Positions 7,419 to 16,564 of a stretch of 64,000 nt of DNA are shown here, in pieces. The DNA lies in the NCBI GenBank assembly GCA_964250615.1, contig CAXUGM010000015.1; one strand, 5' to 3'. The notes below the pieces were generated by a model that worked only from the letters and a program-made list of their open reading frames with translations, did no database searches and was not told the origin of the DNA. This stretch comes from Blautia sp900556555 (lineage in GTDB: Bacteria > Bacillota > Clostridia > Lachnospirales > Lachnospiraceae). How positions within the stretch are numbered: position 1 is the stretch's first letter; each line of letters starts with the position of its first letter. A program made the position numbers and the translations under genes.

Positions 7419-8855
7419 ATGAGTAGTACAGCACAAAGCTTAGCAAGTAAGAGAATCGACTCTTTACTTGATGCGAACAGTTTTGTTGAAATTGGCGGCT
7501 ATGTAACAGCCAGAAACACAGATTTCAACTTATCTGAGAAAGAAACACCAGCAGATGGTGTCATCACTGGATACGGTGTAATCGACGGCAGCCTGGTATA
7601 TGTGTACAGCCAGGATGCTTCCGTATTAAACGGTTCCATTGGTGAGATGCATGCGAAAAAAATCGCAAATCTGTATGACCTGGCTATGAAGACAGGAGCT
7701 CCGGTCATTGGTCTCATTGACTGTGCCGGCCTGAGACTCCAGGAAGCAACCGATGCATTAAATGCTTTTGGTGAAATCTACACAAAACAGGTTATGGCAT
7801 CTGGCGTGATTCCTCAGATTACAGGAATCTTTGGTACATGCGGCGGTGGACTTGCAGTTGTTCCTGCTTTGACAGACTTTACATTCATGGAAGCAAAGAA
7901 AGGCAGACTGTTTGTAAATGCACCAAACGCATTGGAAGGAAATGAAATTTCCAAATGTGATACTTCAAGCGCTGCTTACCAGAGTGAAAATGCAGGTCTG
8001 GTAGATGTAGTTGCAAGTGAAGAAGAAATCTTCGCACAGATGAGAGAGCTGGTTTCCATGCTTCCTTCTAACTACGAAGATAATTCTGCATATGTAGACT
8101 GCACAGATGATCTGAACCGTGTATGCCCGGATCTGGCAAATTGTGTAGGAGATACTTCTATCGCACTTTCCCAGATTGCAGACAACAATGAATTCTTCGA
8201 AGTAAAAGCAGCTTATGCAAAAGACATGGTAACTGGATTTATCCGTTTAAACGGAGCAACCATCGGCTGTGTTGCAAACAGAAGTGAGATTTACAACGAA
8301 GAAGGCGAAAAGACAGAATCCTTTGATAATGTTTTATCTGCAAGAGGATGCAAAAAAGCTGCTGAATTCGTGAAATTCTGTGATGCTTTTGAAATCCCGG
8401 TTCTGACTCTTACAAATGTAAAAGGCTTCAAAGCTACTAAGTGTTCTGAAGCAAACATGGCAAGAAATGCAGCAGAACTGACCAATGCATTTATCAGTGC
8501 AACCGTTCCGAAGGTAAACATTGTGATCGGAGAAGCATTTGGAAGTGCTTATCTGACTATGAACAGCAAGTCTACAGGAGCAGATATGGTATTTGCATGG
8601 CCAAACGCACAGATTGGTATGATGGATGCAAAACTGGCTGCTAAGATCATGTATGCAGGTTCAGACGCAGCAACCATCAATGAGAAAGCAGCAGAATATG
8701 CAATGCTTCAGTCCAGTGCACTGTCTGCAGCTAAGAGAGGCTATGTTGACACTATCATCGAGGCAGAAGATACAAGAAAATACGTGATTGGTGCTTTTGA
8801 AATGTTATTCACAAAGAGAGAAGATCGTCCAAGCAAGAAACACGGCACGGTTTAA
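7419..8855 (+). CDS. Biotin-dependent acyl-CoA carboxyltransferase (12S/MmdA-like)
   Basis: A cytoplasmic crotonase-fold carboxyltransferase that moves CO2 between an acyl-CoA and carboxybiotin. Two carboxyltransferase halves are visible: the N-terminal half with DGVITGYGVIDG and the glycine-rich GTCGGGLAVVPALTDF oxyanion region, and the C-terminal half with GEAFGSAYLTM and MVFAWPNAQIGMM. At 478 residues it is a little shorter than methylmalonyl-CoA decarboxylase alpha subunits (about 510). The acyl-CoA substrate (malonyl-, methylmalonyl- or glutaconyl-CoA) is not settled by the sequence. It opens a five-gene operon with an OadG-like subunit, a biotin carrier, a Na+ pump and a second carboxyltransferase. 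Confidence 0.88.
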   Translation: MSSTAQSLASKRIDSLLDANSFVEIGGYVTARNTDFNLSEKETPADGVITGYGVIDGSLVYVYSQDASVLNGSIGEMHAKKIANLYDLAMKTGAPVIGLIDCAGLRLQEATDALNAFGEIYTKQVMASGVIPQITGIFGTCGGGLAVVPALTDFTFMEAKKGRLFVNAPNALEGNEISKCDTSSAAYQSENAGLVDVVASEEEIFAQMRELVSMLPSNYEDNSAYVDCTDDLNRVCPDLANCVGDTSIALSQIADNNEFFEVKAAYAKDMVTGFIRLNGATIGCVANRSEIYNEEGEKTESFDNVLSARGCKKAAEFVKFCDAFEIPVLTLTNVKGFKATKCSEANMARNAAELTNAFISATVPKVNIVIGEAFGSAYLTMNSKSTGADMVFAWPNAQIGMMDAKLAAKIMYAGSDAATINEKAAEYAMLQSSALSAAKRGYVDTIIEAEDTRKYVIGAFEMLFTKREDRPSKKHGTV

Positions 8856-8869
8856 GCGAGGTGAATCAT

Positions 8870-9631
8870 ATGAAAAAGACATGGAAAAAATTAGGCAGTT
8901 TAGCAGCAGCAGGTATTCTCACATTATCCTTAGCTGGATGTGGCGGTGAAAAGGAAGGTATCAATGAAAAAGTACAGCAGAATCTTTTTGATACCAGTGT
9001 TGCTACCGTAGAGACTTTGGTCAGCTACGATAAGGCAAGCATGGAACAGGCCATTGAAGAGAATCCGAATATGGATGATTTTACAAAAGGAGCCTTTACT
9101 TCCTGGATTGATAACTGTGAAGAACTGGGTGCATACCTGGGTATGGAAGCCGATCAGTCTGCAGCTACTGCAGTACGTATGGACAGCCACAAATATATCG
9201 TAACTTTAAATGCGGATTTTGAAAACAGAGATGCGGTAGTAGAGCTGGTATATAGCGGAAAATTGGATCCTGAATCTGTAGGATTCAGCCCAAATTATAC
9301 TATGGGAGAAAAAATGCAGGACGCAGCAGTAAATACTGTTATTGGTATTGCTACCGTATTCCTGATGCTTCTGTTTCTGAGCTTTGTGATTTCTCTTATG
9401 GTATATATTCCAAAGCTGGAAGCAGCTCTGAAGAAGAAAAAAGCACCAAAGGCTCCTGCACCGGAAGCAAAACCGGCACCGGCTGTTGCAGCACCGGCAG
9501 AAGAAGAGCTGGTAGATGACGGGGAACTGGTTGCAGTAATCGCAGCGGCAATTGCAGCAGCAGAAAATACATCTACCGATGCATTTGTAGTACGTTCTAT
9601 CAGAAAATCAAATAAAAGAACCTGGAGATAG
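8870..9631 (+). CDS. OadG-like small subunit of a Na+-pumping decarboxylase, lipoprotein form
   Basis: A 253-residue protein with an N-terminal lipoprotein signal (LAGC, lipidated Cys at residue 24), an outer domain of about 120 residues, one membrane span (about 147-172), and an Ala/Pro/Lys-rich linker leading to a short C-terminal segment (LVAVIAAAIAAAENTS...RSIRK) typical of OadG/MmdD tails. OadG holds the membrane and peripheral subunits together. The extra lipidated extracellular domain is larger than in proteobacterial OadG. The ATG at 8870 has AGGTG 6 bp upstream; a GTG at 8861 overlaps that site and was rejected. Confidence 0.8.
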   Translation: MKKTWKKLGSLAAAGILTLSLAGCGGEKEGINEKVQQNLFDTSVATVETLVSYDKASMEQAIEENPNMDDFTKGAFTSWIDNCEELGAYLGMEADQSAATAVRMDSHKYIVTLNADFENRDAVVELVYSGKLDPESVGFSPNYTMGEKMQDAAVNTVIGIATVFLMLLFLSFVISLMVYIPKLEAALKKKKAPKAPAPEAKPAPAVAAPAEEELVDDGELVAVIAAAIAAAENTSTDAFVVRSIRKSNKRTWR

Positions 9632-9655
9632 GTTCTGTCATAGGAGGAAATCAAT

Positions 9656-10024
9656 ATGAAATCTTATACAATTACAGTGAATGGTGTTGCATATGATGTA
9701 ACAGTAGAAGAAAACGCTGGAAACGGTGCTCCGGCAGCAGCTCCAAAGGCTGCACCAAAAGCTGCACCTAAGGCAGCTCCGGCAGCAGCAAAACCAGCAG
9801 CTGCAGCAGGTGCAATCGAAGTGAAAGCTTCCGTACCTGGTAAAGTATTCAAAGTAGAAGCAAGCGTTGGACAGGCTGTAAAAGCTGGTGATGCAATCGT
9901 GATTCTGGAAGCTATGAAAATGGAAATCCCTGTTGTTGCTCCACAGGATGGTACTGTAGCAGGCATTAACGTAGCTGTAGGTGATGCAGTAGAAAACGGT
10001 GATGTTCTGGCATCCATGAACTAG
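9656..10024 (+). CDS. Biotin carboxyl carrier protein of the decarboxylase
   Basis: A 122-residue carrier. An N-terminal beta segment is followed by an Ala/Pro/Lys linker (about 22-52) and a biotinyl domain with the EAMKM motif, so Lys88 is the biotinylation site. The carrier swings between the soluble carboxyltransferases and the OadB pump. The linker consists of repeated PKAA units. The gene sits between the OadG-like and OadB genes, with GGAGG 8 bp before the ATG. A biotin ligase is not in the window. Confidence 0.95.
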   Translation: MKSYTITVNGVAYDVTVEENAGNGAPAAAPKAAPKAAPKAAPAAAKPAAAAGAIEVKASVPGKVFKVEASVGQAVKAGDAIVILEAMKMEIPVVAPQDGTVAGINVAVGDAVENGDVLASMN

Positions 10025-10094
10025 AATTTGCATACAGTGTAAATTCCCAAAGCAGGCTTTGCCTGTGAAAAACAATTAAATGGGAGGTAAAATA

Positions 10095-11243
10095 ATGTCT
10101 AACATTGCAGATACACTGTCAAACCTGGTATCACAGACTGCTTTTATGAATCTGACAGTGGGTAACCTGATTATGATCTTAGTGGCATTTATATTTTTAT
10201 ATCTTGCCATTGCAAAAGGTTTTGAACCACTTCTGCTCGTGCCAATCGCATTTGGTATGCTTCTGGTAAATATCTATCCTGATATTATGGCAAGTGCAGA
10301 ACAAACATCAAACGGAGTAGCGGGACTTCTCCATATCTTCTATATCCTGGATGAGTGGAGTGTACTTCCGTCTCTGATTTTCCTTGGCGTTGGTGCCATG
10401 ACAGACTTTGGCCCGCTGATCGCCAATCCTAAGAGTTTCCTGCTGGGTGCTGCTGCACAGCTTGGTATCTATGCAGCATATTTCCTGGCAATCTTTATGG
10501 GATTCAATGGAAAAGCAGCAGCAGCAATCTCCATCATCGGTGGAGCAGATGGTCCTACATCTATCTTCCTTGCTGGTAAGCTTGGACAGTCCGGACTTAT
10601 GGGTGCCATTGCAGTAGCAGCATATTCCTATATGTCTCTGGTTCCAATCATCCAGCCACCGATCATGAAGCTTCTGACAACAGAAGAAGAAAGAAAAATC
10701 AAAATGGAACAGCTCCGTCCGGTTTCCAAACTGGAAAAAATCCTGTTCCCAATCATCATTACCGTTGTTGTATGTCTGATTCTGCCAACAACAGCTCCGC
10801 TGGTTGGTATGTTAATGCTTGGTAACCTGTTCCGTGAATCAGGTGTTGTAAAACAGCTGATGGAAACAGCTTCCAATGCTATGATGTACATCGTAGTTAT
10901 CCTTCTTGGAACTTCTGTAGGTGCTGCAACAAGTGCAGAAGCATTCCTGAAAGTGGATACATTAAAAATCGTAGTTTTAGGTCTGGTTGCATTTGCATTT
11001 GGTACAGCCGGAGGTGTCCTTCTTGGTAAAGTGATGTGTAAACTGACCCACGGCAAGATTAACCCGCTGATCGGATCAGCAGGTGTATCCGCTGTTCCTA
11101 TGGCAGCCCGTGTATCACAGAAGGTCGGTGCAGAGGCAGATCCTACAAACTTCCTGCTCATGCATGCTATGGGACCAAACGTAGCAGGTGTTATCGGTAC
11201 TGCGGTAGCAGCCGGTACTTTCATGGCAATCTATGGAGTATAA
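10095..11243 (+). CDS. Na+-translocating decarboxylase beta subunit (OadB/GcdB/MmdB family)
   Basis: An integral membrane protein of 382 residues that decarboxylates carboxybiotin and uses the energy to export Na+. Conserved features include FLGVGAMTDFGPLIANP, SIIGGADGPTSIF (with the Na+/proton-binding Asp) and the C-terminal GSAGVSAVPMAARVSQ and NFLLMHAMGPNVAGVIG blocks. About nine to eleven hydrophobic segments are visible. An ATG at 10080 overlaps the GGGAGG ribosome site, so the ATG at 10095 (8 bp spacing) was taken. It lies directly after the biotin carrier gene. Confidence 0.95.
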   Translation: MSNIADTLSNLVSQTAFMNLTVGNLIMILVAFIFLYLAIAKGFEPLLLVPIAFGMLLVNIYPDIMASAEQTSNGVAGLLHIFYILDEWSVLPSLIFLGVGAMTDFGPLIANPKSFLLGAAAQLGIYAAYFLAIFMGFNGKAAAAISIIGGADGPTSIFLAGKLGQSGLMGAIAVAAYSYMSLVPIIQPPIMKLLTTEEERKIKMEQLRPVSKLEKILFPIIITVVVCLILPTTAPLVGMLMLGNLFRESGVVKQLMETASNAMMYIVVILLGTSVGAATSAEAFLKVDTLKIVVLGLVAFAFGTAGGVLLGKVMCKLTHGKINPLIGSAGVSAVPMAARVSQKVGAEADPTNFLLMHAMGPNVAGVIGTAVAAGTFMAIYGV

Positions 11244-11282
11244 TGCCTGTCTGTATCATGAATAATTATGGAGGAAATAATG

Positions 11283-12695
11283 ATGGCAGAAGTAGTAAAA
11301 AAACCTATTAAAATTACTGAAACAATTCTGCGTGATGCACATCAGTCTCTGATTGCAACCCGTATGACAACAGAGCAGATGATGCCAATCGTAGAAAAAT
11401 TAGATAAAGTCGGCTACCATTCCGTAGAGTGCTGGGGTGGAGCAACTTTCGATGCTTCCCTTCGTTTCTTAAAAGAAGATCCATGGGAAAGACTTCGTAA
11501 ATTCCGTGACGGATTCAAAAATACAAAATTACAGATGTTATTCCGTGGACAGAATATCCTTGGATACCGTCCATATGCAGATGATGTAGTGGAATATTTC
11601 GTACAGAAATCTATTGCAAACGGTATTGATATCATCCGTATTTTTGACTGTTTAAACGACCTTCGTAACCTGCAGACAGCAGTAAAGGCAGCAAACAAGG
11701 AAAAAGGACATGCACAGGTTGCTCTGTCCTATACTCTTGGAGATGCTTATACACTGGATTACTGGATCGAGATGGCGAAGAAAGTAGAAGACATGGGAGC
11801 AGATTCCATCTGTCTGAAAGATATGGCTGGTCTTTTACTGCCATATACAGCTACAGAACTGATCACTGCATTAAAAGAAGCAGTTGATATTCCAATCCAG
11901 CTTCACACACACTATACTTCCGGTGTTGCTTCCATGACCTATATGAAAGCAGTAGAAGCAGGTGTGGATGTGATCGATACAGCAATGTCTCCATTTGCAC
12001 TGGGTACTTCTCAGCCTGCAACAGAAGTTATGGTAGAAACCTTCAAGGGTACTCCATATGATACTGGATTTGATCAGAAATTACTGGCAGAAATCGCTGA
12101 TTACTTCCGTCCAATCCGTGACGAAGCTCTTGACAGCGGCCTGCTGAATCCAAAGAACCTGGGTGTTAACATTAAGACTCTGTTATATCAGGTACCAGGC
12201 GGTATGCTTTCTAACCTGACATCTCAGTTAAAAGAACAGCATGCAGAAGACAAGTTCTATGATGTTCTGGAAGAAGTTCCAAGAGTTCGTAAAGATCTTG
12301 GAGAACCACCACTGGTTACACCATCTTCTCAGATCGTTGGTACACAGGCGGTATTTAACGTAATCATGGGTGAACGTTATAAGATGGTTACAAAAGAGAC
12401 CAAAGACGTTCTCAGCGGAAAATACGGTGCTACTGTAAAACCATTTAACAAAGAAGTTCAGGAAAAATGCATTGGTGATACAGAAGTAATCACCTGCCGT
12501 CCTGCTGATTTGATTAAACCAGAGCTGGATGTGCTGAGAAAAGAGATGGAACAGTGGTCTGAGCAGGAAGAAGACGTATTGTCCTATGCTCTGTTCCCAC
12601 AGGTTGCTACAGACTTCTTCAAGTATAGAGAAGCTCAGAAAACAAAAGTAGATCCAAAAGAAGCAGATACTGAAAACGGAGCATATCCGGTTTAA
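11283..12695 (+). CDS. Oxaloacetate decarboxylase alpha / transcarboxylase 5S-type carboxyltransferase
   Basis: A TIM-barrel carboxyltransferase of about 470 residues, acting on oxaloacetate/pyruvate. It shows ITETILRDAHQSLIATRM, the metal-site residues in the barrel (LKDMAG, QLHTHYTSG with the His-x-His zinc ligands) and the catalytic-Lys region, followed by a PYC_OADA helical domain (VPGGMLSNLTSQL). It lacks the C-terminal biotinyl domain of proteobacterial OadA; the separate carrier supplies that. GGAGG lies 8 bp before the ATG at 11283; an ATG at 11280 is equally in frame. The operon ends with a terminator 20 bp after the stop. Confidence 0.93.
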   Translation: MAEVVKKPIKITETILRDAHQSLIATRMTTEQMMPIVEKLDKVGYHSVECWGGATFDASLRFLKEDPWERLRKFRDGFKNTKLQMLFRGQNILGYRPYADDVVEYFVQKSIANGIDIIRIFDCLNDLRNLQTAVKAANKEKGHAQVALSYTLGDAYTLDYWIEMAKKVEDMGADSICLKDMAGLLLPYTATELITALKEAVDIPIQLHTHYTSGVASMTYMKAVEAGVDVIDTAMSPFALGTSQPATEVMVETFKGTPYDTGFDQKLLAEIADYFRPIRDEALDSGLLNPKNLGVNIKTLLYQVPGGMLSNLTSQLKEQHAEDKFYDVLEEVPRVRKDLGEPPLVTPSSQIVGTQAVFNVIMGERYKMVTKETKDVLSGKYGATVKPFNKEVQEKCIGDTEVITCRPADLIKPELDVLRKEMEQWSEQEEDVLSYALFPQVATDFFKYREAQKTKVDPKEADTENGAYPV

Positions 12696-12714
12696 GAAAT
12701 GCGAATGAATAAAA

Positions 12715-12751
12715 GAGAAGTTCAGCCTTTGTGCTGGGCTTTTCTTTTTTT
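12715..12751 (+). terminator. Terminator of the decarboxylase operon
   Basis: The arms AGAAGTTCAGC and GCTGGGCTTTTCT pair with two G-U pairs and a small bulge, followed by seven T. Confidence 0.8.
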
Positions 12752-12808
12752 GCTTTTTGTGTTATGATATTACAATGCGAAAGAATCTAAAAAAAGAGGT
12801 CAGATACC

Positions 12809-13741
12809 ATGGGTAATTCAGAACATCTGCTCAGTAAAATGAATGCACAGTACCAGAAGTTCAGCAAAGGACAGAAAAAACTGGCAGCATATATTCAGGA
12901 AAATTATGATAAGGCAGCATTTCTCACAGCGGCCAAATTAGGCGAAACCGTAGGAGTCAGTGAGTCTACGGTGGTGCGGTTTGCTATTTATCTGGGATAT
13001 AAGGGATATCCGGAGTTTCAGAAGGCATTGGAGGAGCTGGTACGCACCAAATTAAACTCTATACAGAGGATGGAGGTTACTTATGGCAAGGTGCCGCAGT
13101 CGGAGATTTTGGATACCGTACTCCATTCGGATATCGATAAGATTAAGATGACATTAGACGCTGTGGATCATGAAGCCTTTGAACTGGCAGTGGAGACCAT
13201 CTTACAGGCAAAGAATATTTATATTGTGGGCATCAGAAGCTGTGCACCTCTGGCTGGCTTTCTGGCTTTTTATCTGAATCTGATTTTTGACAGTGTGCGC
13301 TTATTAAATACCAACAGTGCCAGTGAGCTGTTTGAACAGATGATCCGTATCGGAGAAGAGGATGTGATCATTGGCATCAGTTTTCCACGTTATTCTATGC
13401 GTACTTTAAAAGCACTGGAGTTTGCCAATAACAGAAATGCCAAGGTTATCACCCTGACAGACAGCATTCATTCTCCTATGAATTTGTATTCTTCCTGCAA
13501 TCTCATTGCCAGAAGTGATATGGCATCGATTGTAGATTCTCTGGTAGCACCTTTAAGTGTGATCAATGCCTTGGTAGTGGCTCTGAGCATGCGGAAGCAG
13601 AAGGATGTAGTAGCCACTTTAGAATCTCTGGAAAAGATTTGGGATGAGTATCAGGTCTATAATAATGACGAGATTAATTTGGCAGATAACCATGAGATTC
13701 AGCTTACAGACCCAATGAAAGAGAAAAATACCAAGGATTAA
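12809..13741 (+). CDS. MurR/RpiR family transcriptional regulator
   Basis: A 310-residue regulator. The N-terminal ~75 residues form the HTH_6 domain, with the helix-turn-helix around ETVGVSESTVVRFAIYLGYKG. Residues about 125-260 form a SIS sugar-phosphate-binding domain (IYIVGIRSCAPLAGFLAFYL, DVIIGISFPRYSMRTLKALE). Members sense sugar phosphates and control sugar or amino-sugar catabolism, but no sugar operon is adjacent, so the target is unknown. The C-terminal tail (about 45 residues) is charged and poorly conserved. It follows the decarboxylase terminator and precedes the flavoprotein gene by 11 bp, so it may be co-transcribed with it. Confidence 0.93.
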   Translation: MGNSEHLLSKMNAQYQKFSKGQKKLAAYIQENYDKAAFLTAAKLGETVGVSESTVVRFAIYLGYKGYPEFQKALEELVRTKLNSIQRMEVTYGKVPQSEILDTVLHSDIDKIKMTLDAVDHEAFELAVETILQAKNIYIVGIRSCAPLAGFLAFYLNLIFDSVRLLNTNSASELFEQMIRIGEEDVIIGISFPRYSMRTLKALEFANNRNAKVITLTDSIHSPMNLYSSCNLIARSDMASIVDSLVAPLSVINALVVALSMRKQKDVVATLESLEKIWDEYQVYNNDEINLADNHEIQLTDPMKEKNTKD

Positions 13742-13752
13742 AGGAGAGATTT

Positions 13753-15003
13753 ATGGCAAAAATATTGATTATCGGCGGCGGTGCAGCCGGAATGGCAGCT
13801 GCAGCTTTTTTGGGAGAAAAAAATCATCAAGTGCACTTGTTTGAGAAAAACGAAAAGCTGGGTAAAAAACTGTTTATTACAGGAAAGGGCCGCTGCAATG
13901 TAACAAACACCTGTGATGAGGAAACTTTTTTCAAATCTGTTGTCAGCAATCCGAAATTTCTCTATAGTGCGTTTTACGGGTTTACCAATCAGGATGTGAT
14001 TTCTTATTTTGAGAAGCTGGGTCTTTCGTTAAAAGAAGAGAGGGGCGGAAGGATTTTTCCGAAATCCGACCATTCTTCGGATGTGATCAAGGTTCTGGAA
14101 CGCAGGATGAAGGAACTGGATGTGAAAATTCATCTGGGGAGCGAAGTGAAAGAGGTGCTCATAGAAGAAACAGAGGGAGAAAAAGCGGTTACAGGAGTTC
14201 TTCTGTCTAACGGACAGACCGTTCAGGGGGACAGGGTGATTGTAGCAACAGGAGGAATGTCTTATCAGACTACAGGTTCCACAGGAGACGGTTACCGGTT
14301 TGCCAAAGATGCGGGACATAAGGTGACGGATCTTCGCTGTGCCCTGGTTCCCATGGAAACGAAAGAGGAATATGTCACCAAAATGCAGGGGCTTGCTTTA
14401 AAGAATGTCAGCTTTACCGTAAAAGACGGAAAAAAAGTGTTGTACCAGGATTTTGGGGAATTGTTATTTACTCATTTCGGAATTTCTGGCCCGCTGGTTC
14501 TTACGGCCAGTTCTTATATCGGAAAAAAACTGGAAAAGAAAGAATTGCAGGGATATATTGATTTGAAAGCTGCCCTTACAGTAGAACAGCTTGATGCCAG
14601 GATTTTGCGGGAATTTGAGGCGGGCATCAACAAACAGTTTAAAAATGTGATTTCCGGAATGTTTCCTTCTAAGATGTTTCCGGTAATCCTGGAACTTTGC
14701 AAAATTCCGGCAGAGAAAAAGGTAAATGAGATTACGAAAGGGGAACGCCTGGATTTTATTTATCTTGTAAAGCATTTTCCGGTGACCATCACAGGCCTGC
14801 GTGAATTCAGGGAGGCTATCATTACTCAGGGAGGAGTAAAAACAGGAGAAATCAATCCCAAAACCATGGAATCCAAGAAAGTAAACGGTCTGTATTTCAT
14901 TGGAGAAGTGCTGGACCTGGATGCCGTAACGGGAGGGTTTAATTTACAGATTGCTTGGTCAACAGCGAGAGCCGCTGCAGAGTTTATAGAAGAGGAAGAT
15001 TAA
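13753..15003 (+). CDS. FAD-dependent oxidoreductase, HI0933/YhiN family
   Basis: A 416-residue flavoprotein. The N-terminus holds the dinucleotide-binding motif IIGGGAAGMAAA and the family motif KLGKKLFITGKGRCNVTN. A second conserved block (VIVATGGMSYQTTGSTGDGY) and the C-terminal ITQGGVKTGEINPKTMESK and GEVLDLDAVTGGFNLQIAWSTG-like region with binding to FAD complete the fold. The physiological reaction of this family is not established. It precedes cmk-ispH-S1 with short gaps, an arrangement often seen in Clostridia, which suggests a housekeeping role. Confidence 0.9.
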   Translation: MAKILIIGGGAAGMAAAAFLGEKNHQVHLFEKNEKLGKKLFITGKGRCNVTNTCDEETFFKSVVSNPKFLYSAFYGFTNQDVISYFEKLGLSLKEERGGRIFPKSDHSSDVIKVLERRMKELDVKIHLGSEVKEVLIEETEGEKAVTGVLLSNGQTVQGDRVIVATGGMSYQTTGSTGDGYRFAKDAGHKVTDLRCALVPMETKEEYVTKMQGLALKNVSFTVKDGKKVLYQDFGELLFTHFGISGPLVLTASSYIGKKLEKKELQGYIDLKAALTVEQLDARILREFEAGINKQFKNVISGMFPSKMFPVILELCKIPAEKKVNEITKGERLDFIYLVKHFPVTITGLREFREAIITQGGVKTGEINPKTMESKKVNGLYFIGEVLDLDAVTGGFNLQIAWSTARAAAEFIEEED

Positions 15004-15024
15004 AATAACACAAGGAGAAAAGAT

Positions 15025-15696
15025 ATGTCAGTGAATATAGCGATTGACGGACCGGCAGGAGCCGGCAAAAGTACCATAGCAAAGGCTGTGGCAAAGGAGT
15101 TGGAATTTATCTATGTGGATACCGGGGCAATGTACAGGGCAATGGCCTTGTATCTGCTGCAGCAGGGGATATCACCCAAAGAAACAGAAAAAATGGAGGA
15201 AGCCTGTGCAAAGGCTGAAATTTCTATTATTTACGAAGAAGGTGCCCAGCAGGTTCTTTTAAACGGTGAAAATGTGACCGGGCTTCTCCGTCAGGAAGAA
15301 GTGGGAAATATGGCATCGGTAAGCTCTGCAAATCCCAAAATCAGGGAAAAGCTGGTAGAACTTCAGCGGATTCTTGCATCCAGGGAAAATGTAGTAATGG
15401 ATGGAAGAGATATTGGAACCTGTGTCCTGCCAAATGCCCAGGTAAAGGTTTATCTGACCGCCAGTGCAAGAACAAGAGCTTTAAGAAGATGCAAAGAGCT
15501 GGAGGAAAAGGGTATTTCCTGTGTTCTGGAAGAAATTGAAGCGGATATTAATGAGCGTGACCACAGAGATATGACCAGGGAGATTTCACCTCTGAAACAG
15601 GCAGAAGACGCAGTGCTGTTGGATTCTTCAGACATGACCATTGAAGAAGTAAAAGAGGCGATTATTTCTTTGTACAAGAAGAGCAAAGGGGTATGA
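15025..15696 (+). CDS. cmk: Cytidylate kinase
   Basis: Phosphorylates CMP and dCMP with ATP. The P-loop GPAGAGKST lies at residues 9-17, followed by the monophosphate-binding YVDTGAMYRAMAL and the GRDIGTCVLP motif. At 223 residues it has the normal length of the short bacterial form. An AAGGAGA site lies 7 bp upstream of the ATG. The gene is 21 bp after the flavoprotein and 16 bp before ispH, so the four genes from 13753 to 17639 probably form one transcript. Confidence 0.97.
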   Translation: MSVNIAIDGPAGAGKSTIAKAVAKELEFIYVDTGAMYRAMALYLLQQGISPKETEKMEEACAKAEISIIYEEGAQQVLLNGENVTGLLRQEEVGNMASVSSANPKIREKLVELQRILASRENVVMDGRDIGTCVLPNAQVKVYLTASARTRALRRCKELEEKGISCVLEEIEADINERDHRDMTREISPLKQAEDAVLLDSSDMTIEEVKEAIISLYKKSKGV

Positions 15697-15712
15697 GAAA
15701 CAGGAGGGGAGT

Positions 15713-16564
15713 ATGGAAATAAAAGTAGCAAAGACAGCGGGATTTTGTTTTGGAGTAAAACGTGCTGTAGAAAAAGCCTATGAGGTGGCTGAGAAAGCAG
15801 ATGGGCCGGTATATACCTATGGACCGATCATTCACAATGAAGAAGTGGTCAGAGACTTAGAAGAAAAGGGAGTTTCGGTACTGGAAACAGAGGATGATCT
15901 GAGAAATCTACAGACCGGCACAGTGATTATCCGTTCTCATGGTGTTCCAGCCCATATTTATGAATTACTGGAAGAGAAAAAACTGGATTACGTAGATGTC
16001 ACCTGTCCGTTTGTATTGAAAATCCACAGGATCGTGGAAAGAGAGAGCAAGGCAGGACGTCATATTGTGATTGTAGGAAATGCCAGTCATCCGGAGGTAG
16101 TAGGAATCCGTGGATGGTGCAAAGGACCATGCACCGTGGTCAAAAATACTGTCGAAGCAGCGGATTTTTTGGCAGAATGCCCAGAAAAAATATGTATTGT
16201 GTCCCAAACGACATTTAATTACAATAATTTTCAAGAAATAGTTGAAATTTTAACCCAAAAGGGGTATGATAGACTTGTTTTAAATACGATTTGTAATGCA
16301 ACCCAGGACAGACAGTCTGAGGCTGAGGAAATCGCAAAGCAAGCGGATGCTATGATTGTAATAGGCGGGAAGAACAGTTCCAATACTCAGAAGCTCTATG
16401 AAATCTGCAGACGCGAATGTGAAAATACTTACTATATACAGACACTTGCTGACTTGGAATTTGATCGATTTCAATCCGTTCAATATGTAGGTATTACAGC
16501 TGGGGCTTCAACCCCAAATAAATTAATAGAGGAGGTTTCAAAACATGTCAGAATTAAGTTTTGA
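15713..16564 (+). CDS. ispH: 4-hydroxy-3-methylbut-2-enyl diphosphate reductase
   Basis: Last enzyme of the MEP isoprenoid pathway; makes IPP and DMAPP using a [4Fe-4S] cluster. The three cluster Cys are visible in GFCFGVKRAV (Cys12), DVTCPFV and NTICNATQDRQ. Catalytic-site residues SHGVPAH, SNASHPEVVG-like HPEV and SSNTQKL are also present. At 283 residues it has the normal length. The last 20 bp overlap the S1-domain gene that follows. In several clostridia the two are a single fused protein; here they are separate frames. Confidence 0.96.
   Translation: MEIKVAKTAGFCFGVKRAVEKAYEVAEKADGPVYTYGPIIHNEEVVRDLEEKGVSVLETEDDLRNLQTGTVIIRSHGVPAHIYELLEEKKLDYVDVTCPFVLKIHRIVERESKAGRHIVIVGNASHPEVVGIRGWCKGPCTVVKNTVEAADFLAECPEKICIVSQTTFNYNNFQEIVEILTQKGYDRLVLNTICNATQDRQSEAEEIAKQADAMIVIGGKNSSNTQKLYEICRRECENTYYIQTLADLEFDRFQSVQYVGITAGASTPNKLIEEVSKHVRIKF

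Noticed and set aside
9295..9654. Long antisense frame opposite the OadG-like gene
   Set aside because: It arises from the Ala/Pro-rich coding strand, has no ribosome site and no recognisable product. The same holds for the antisense frame at 10628-11224.
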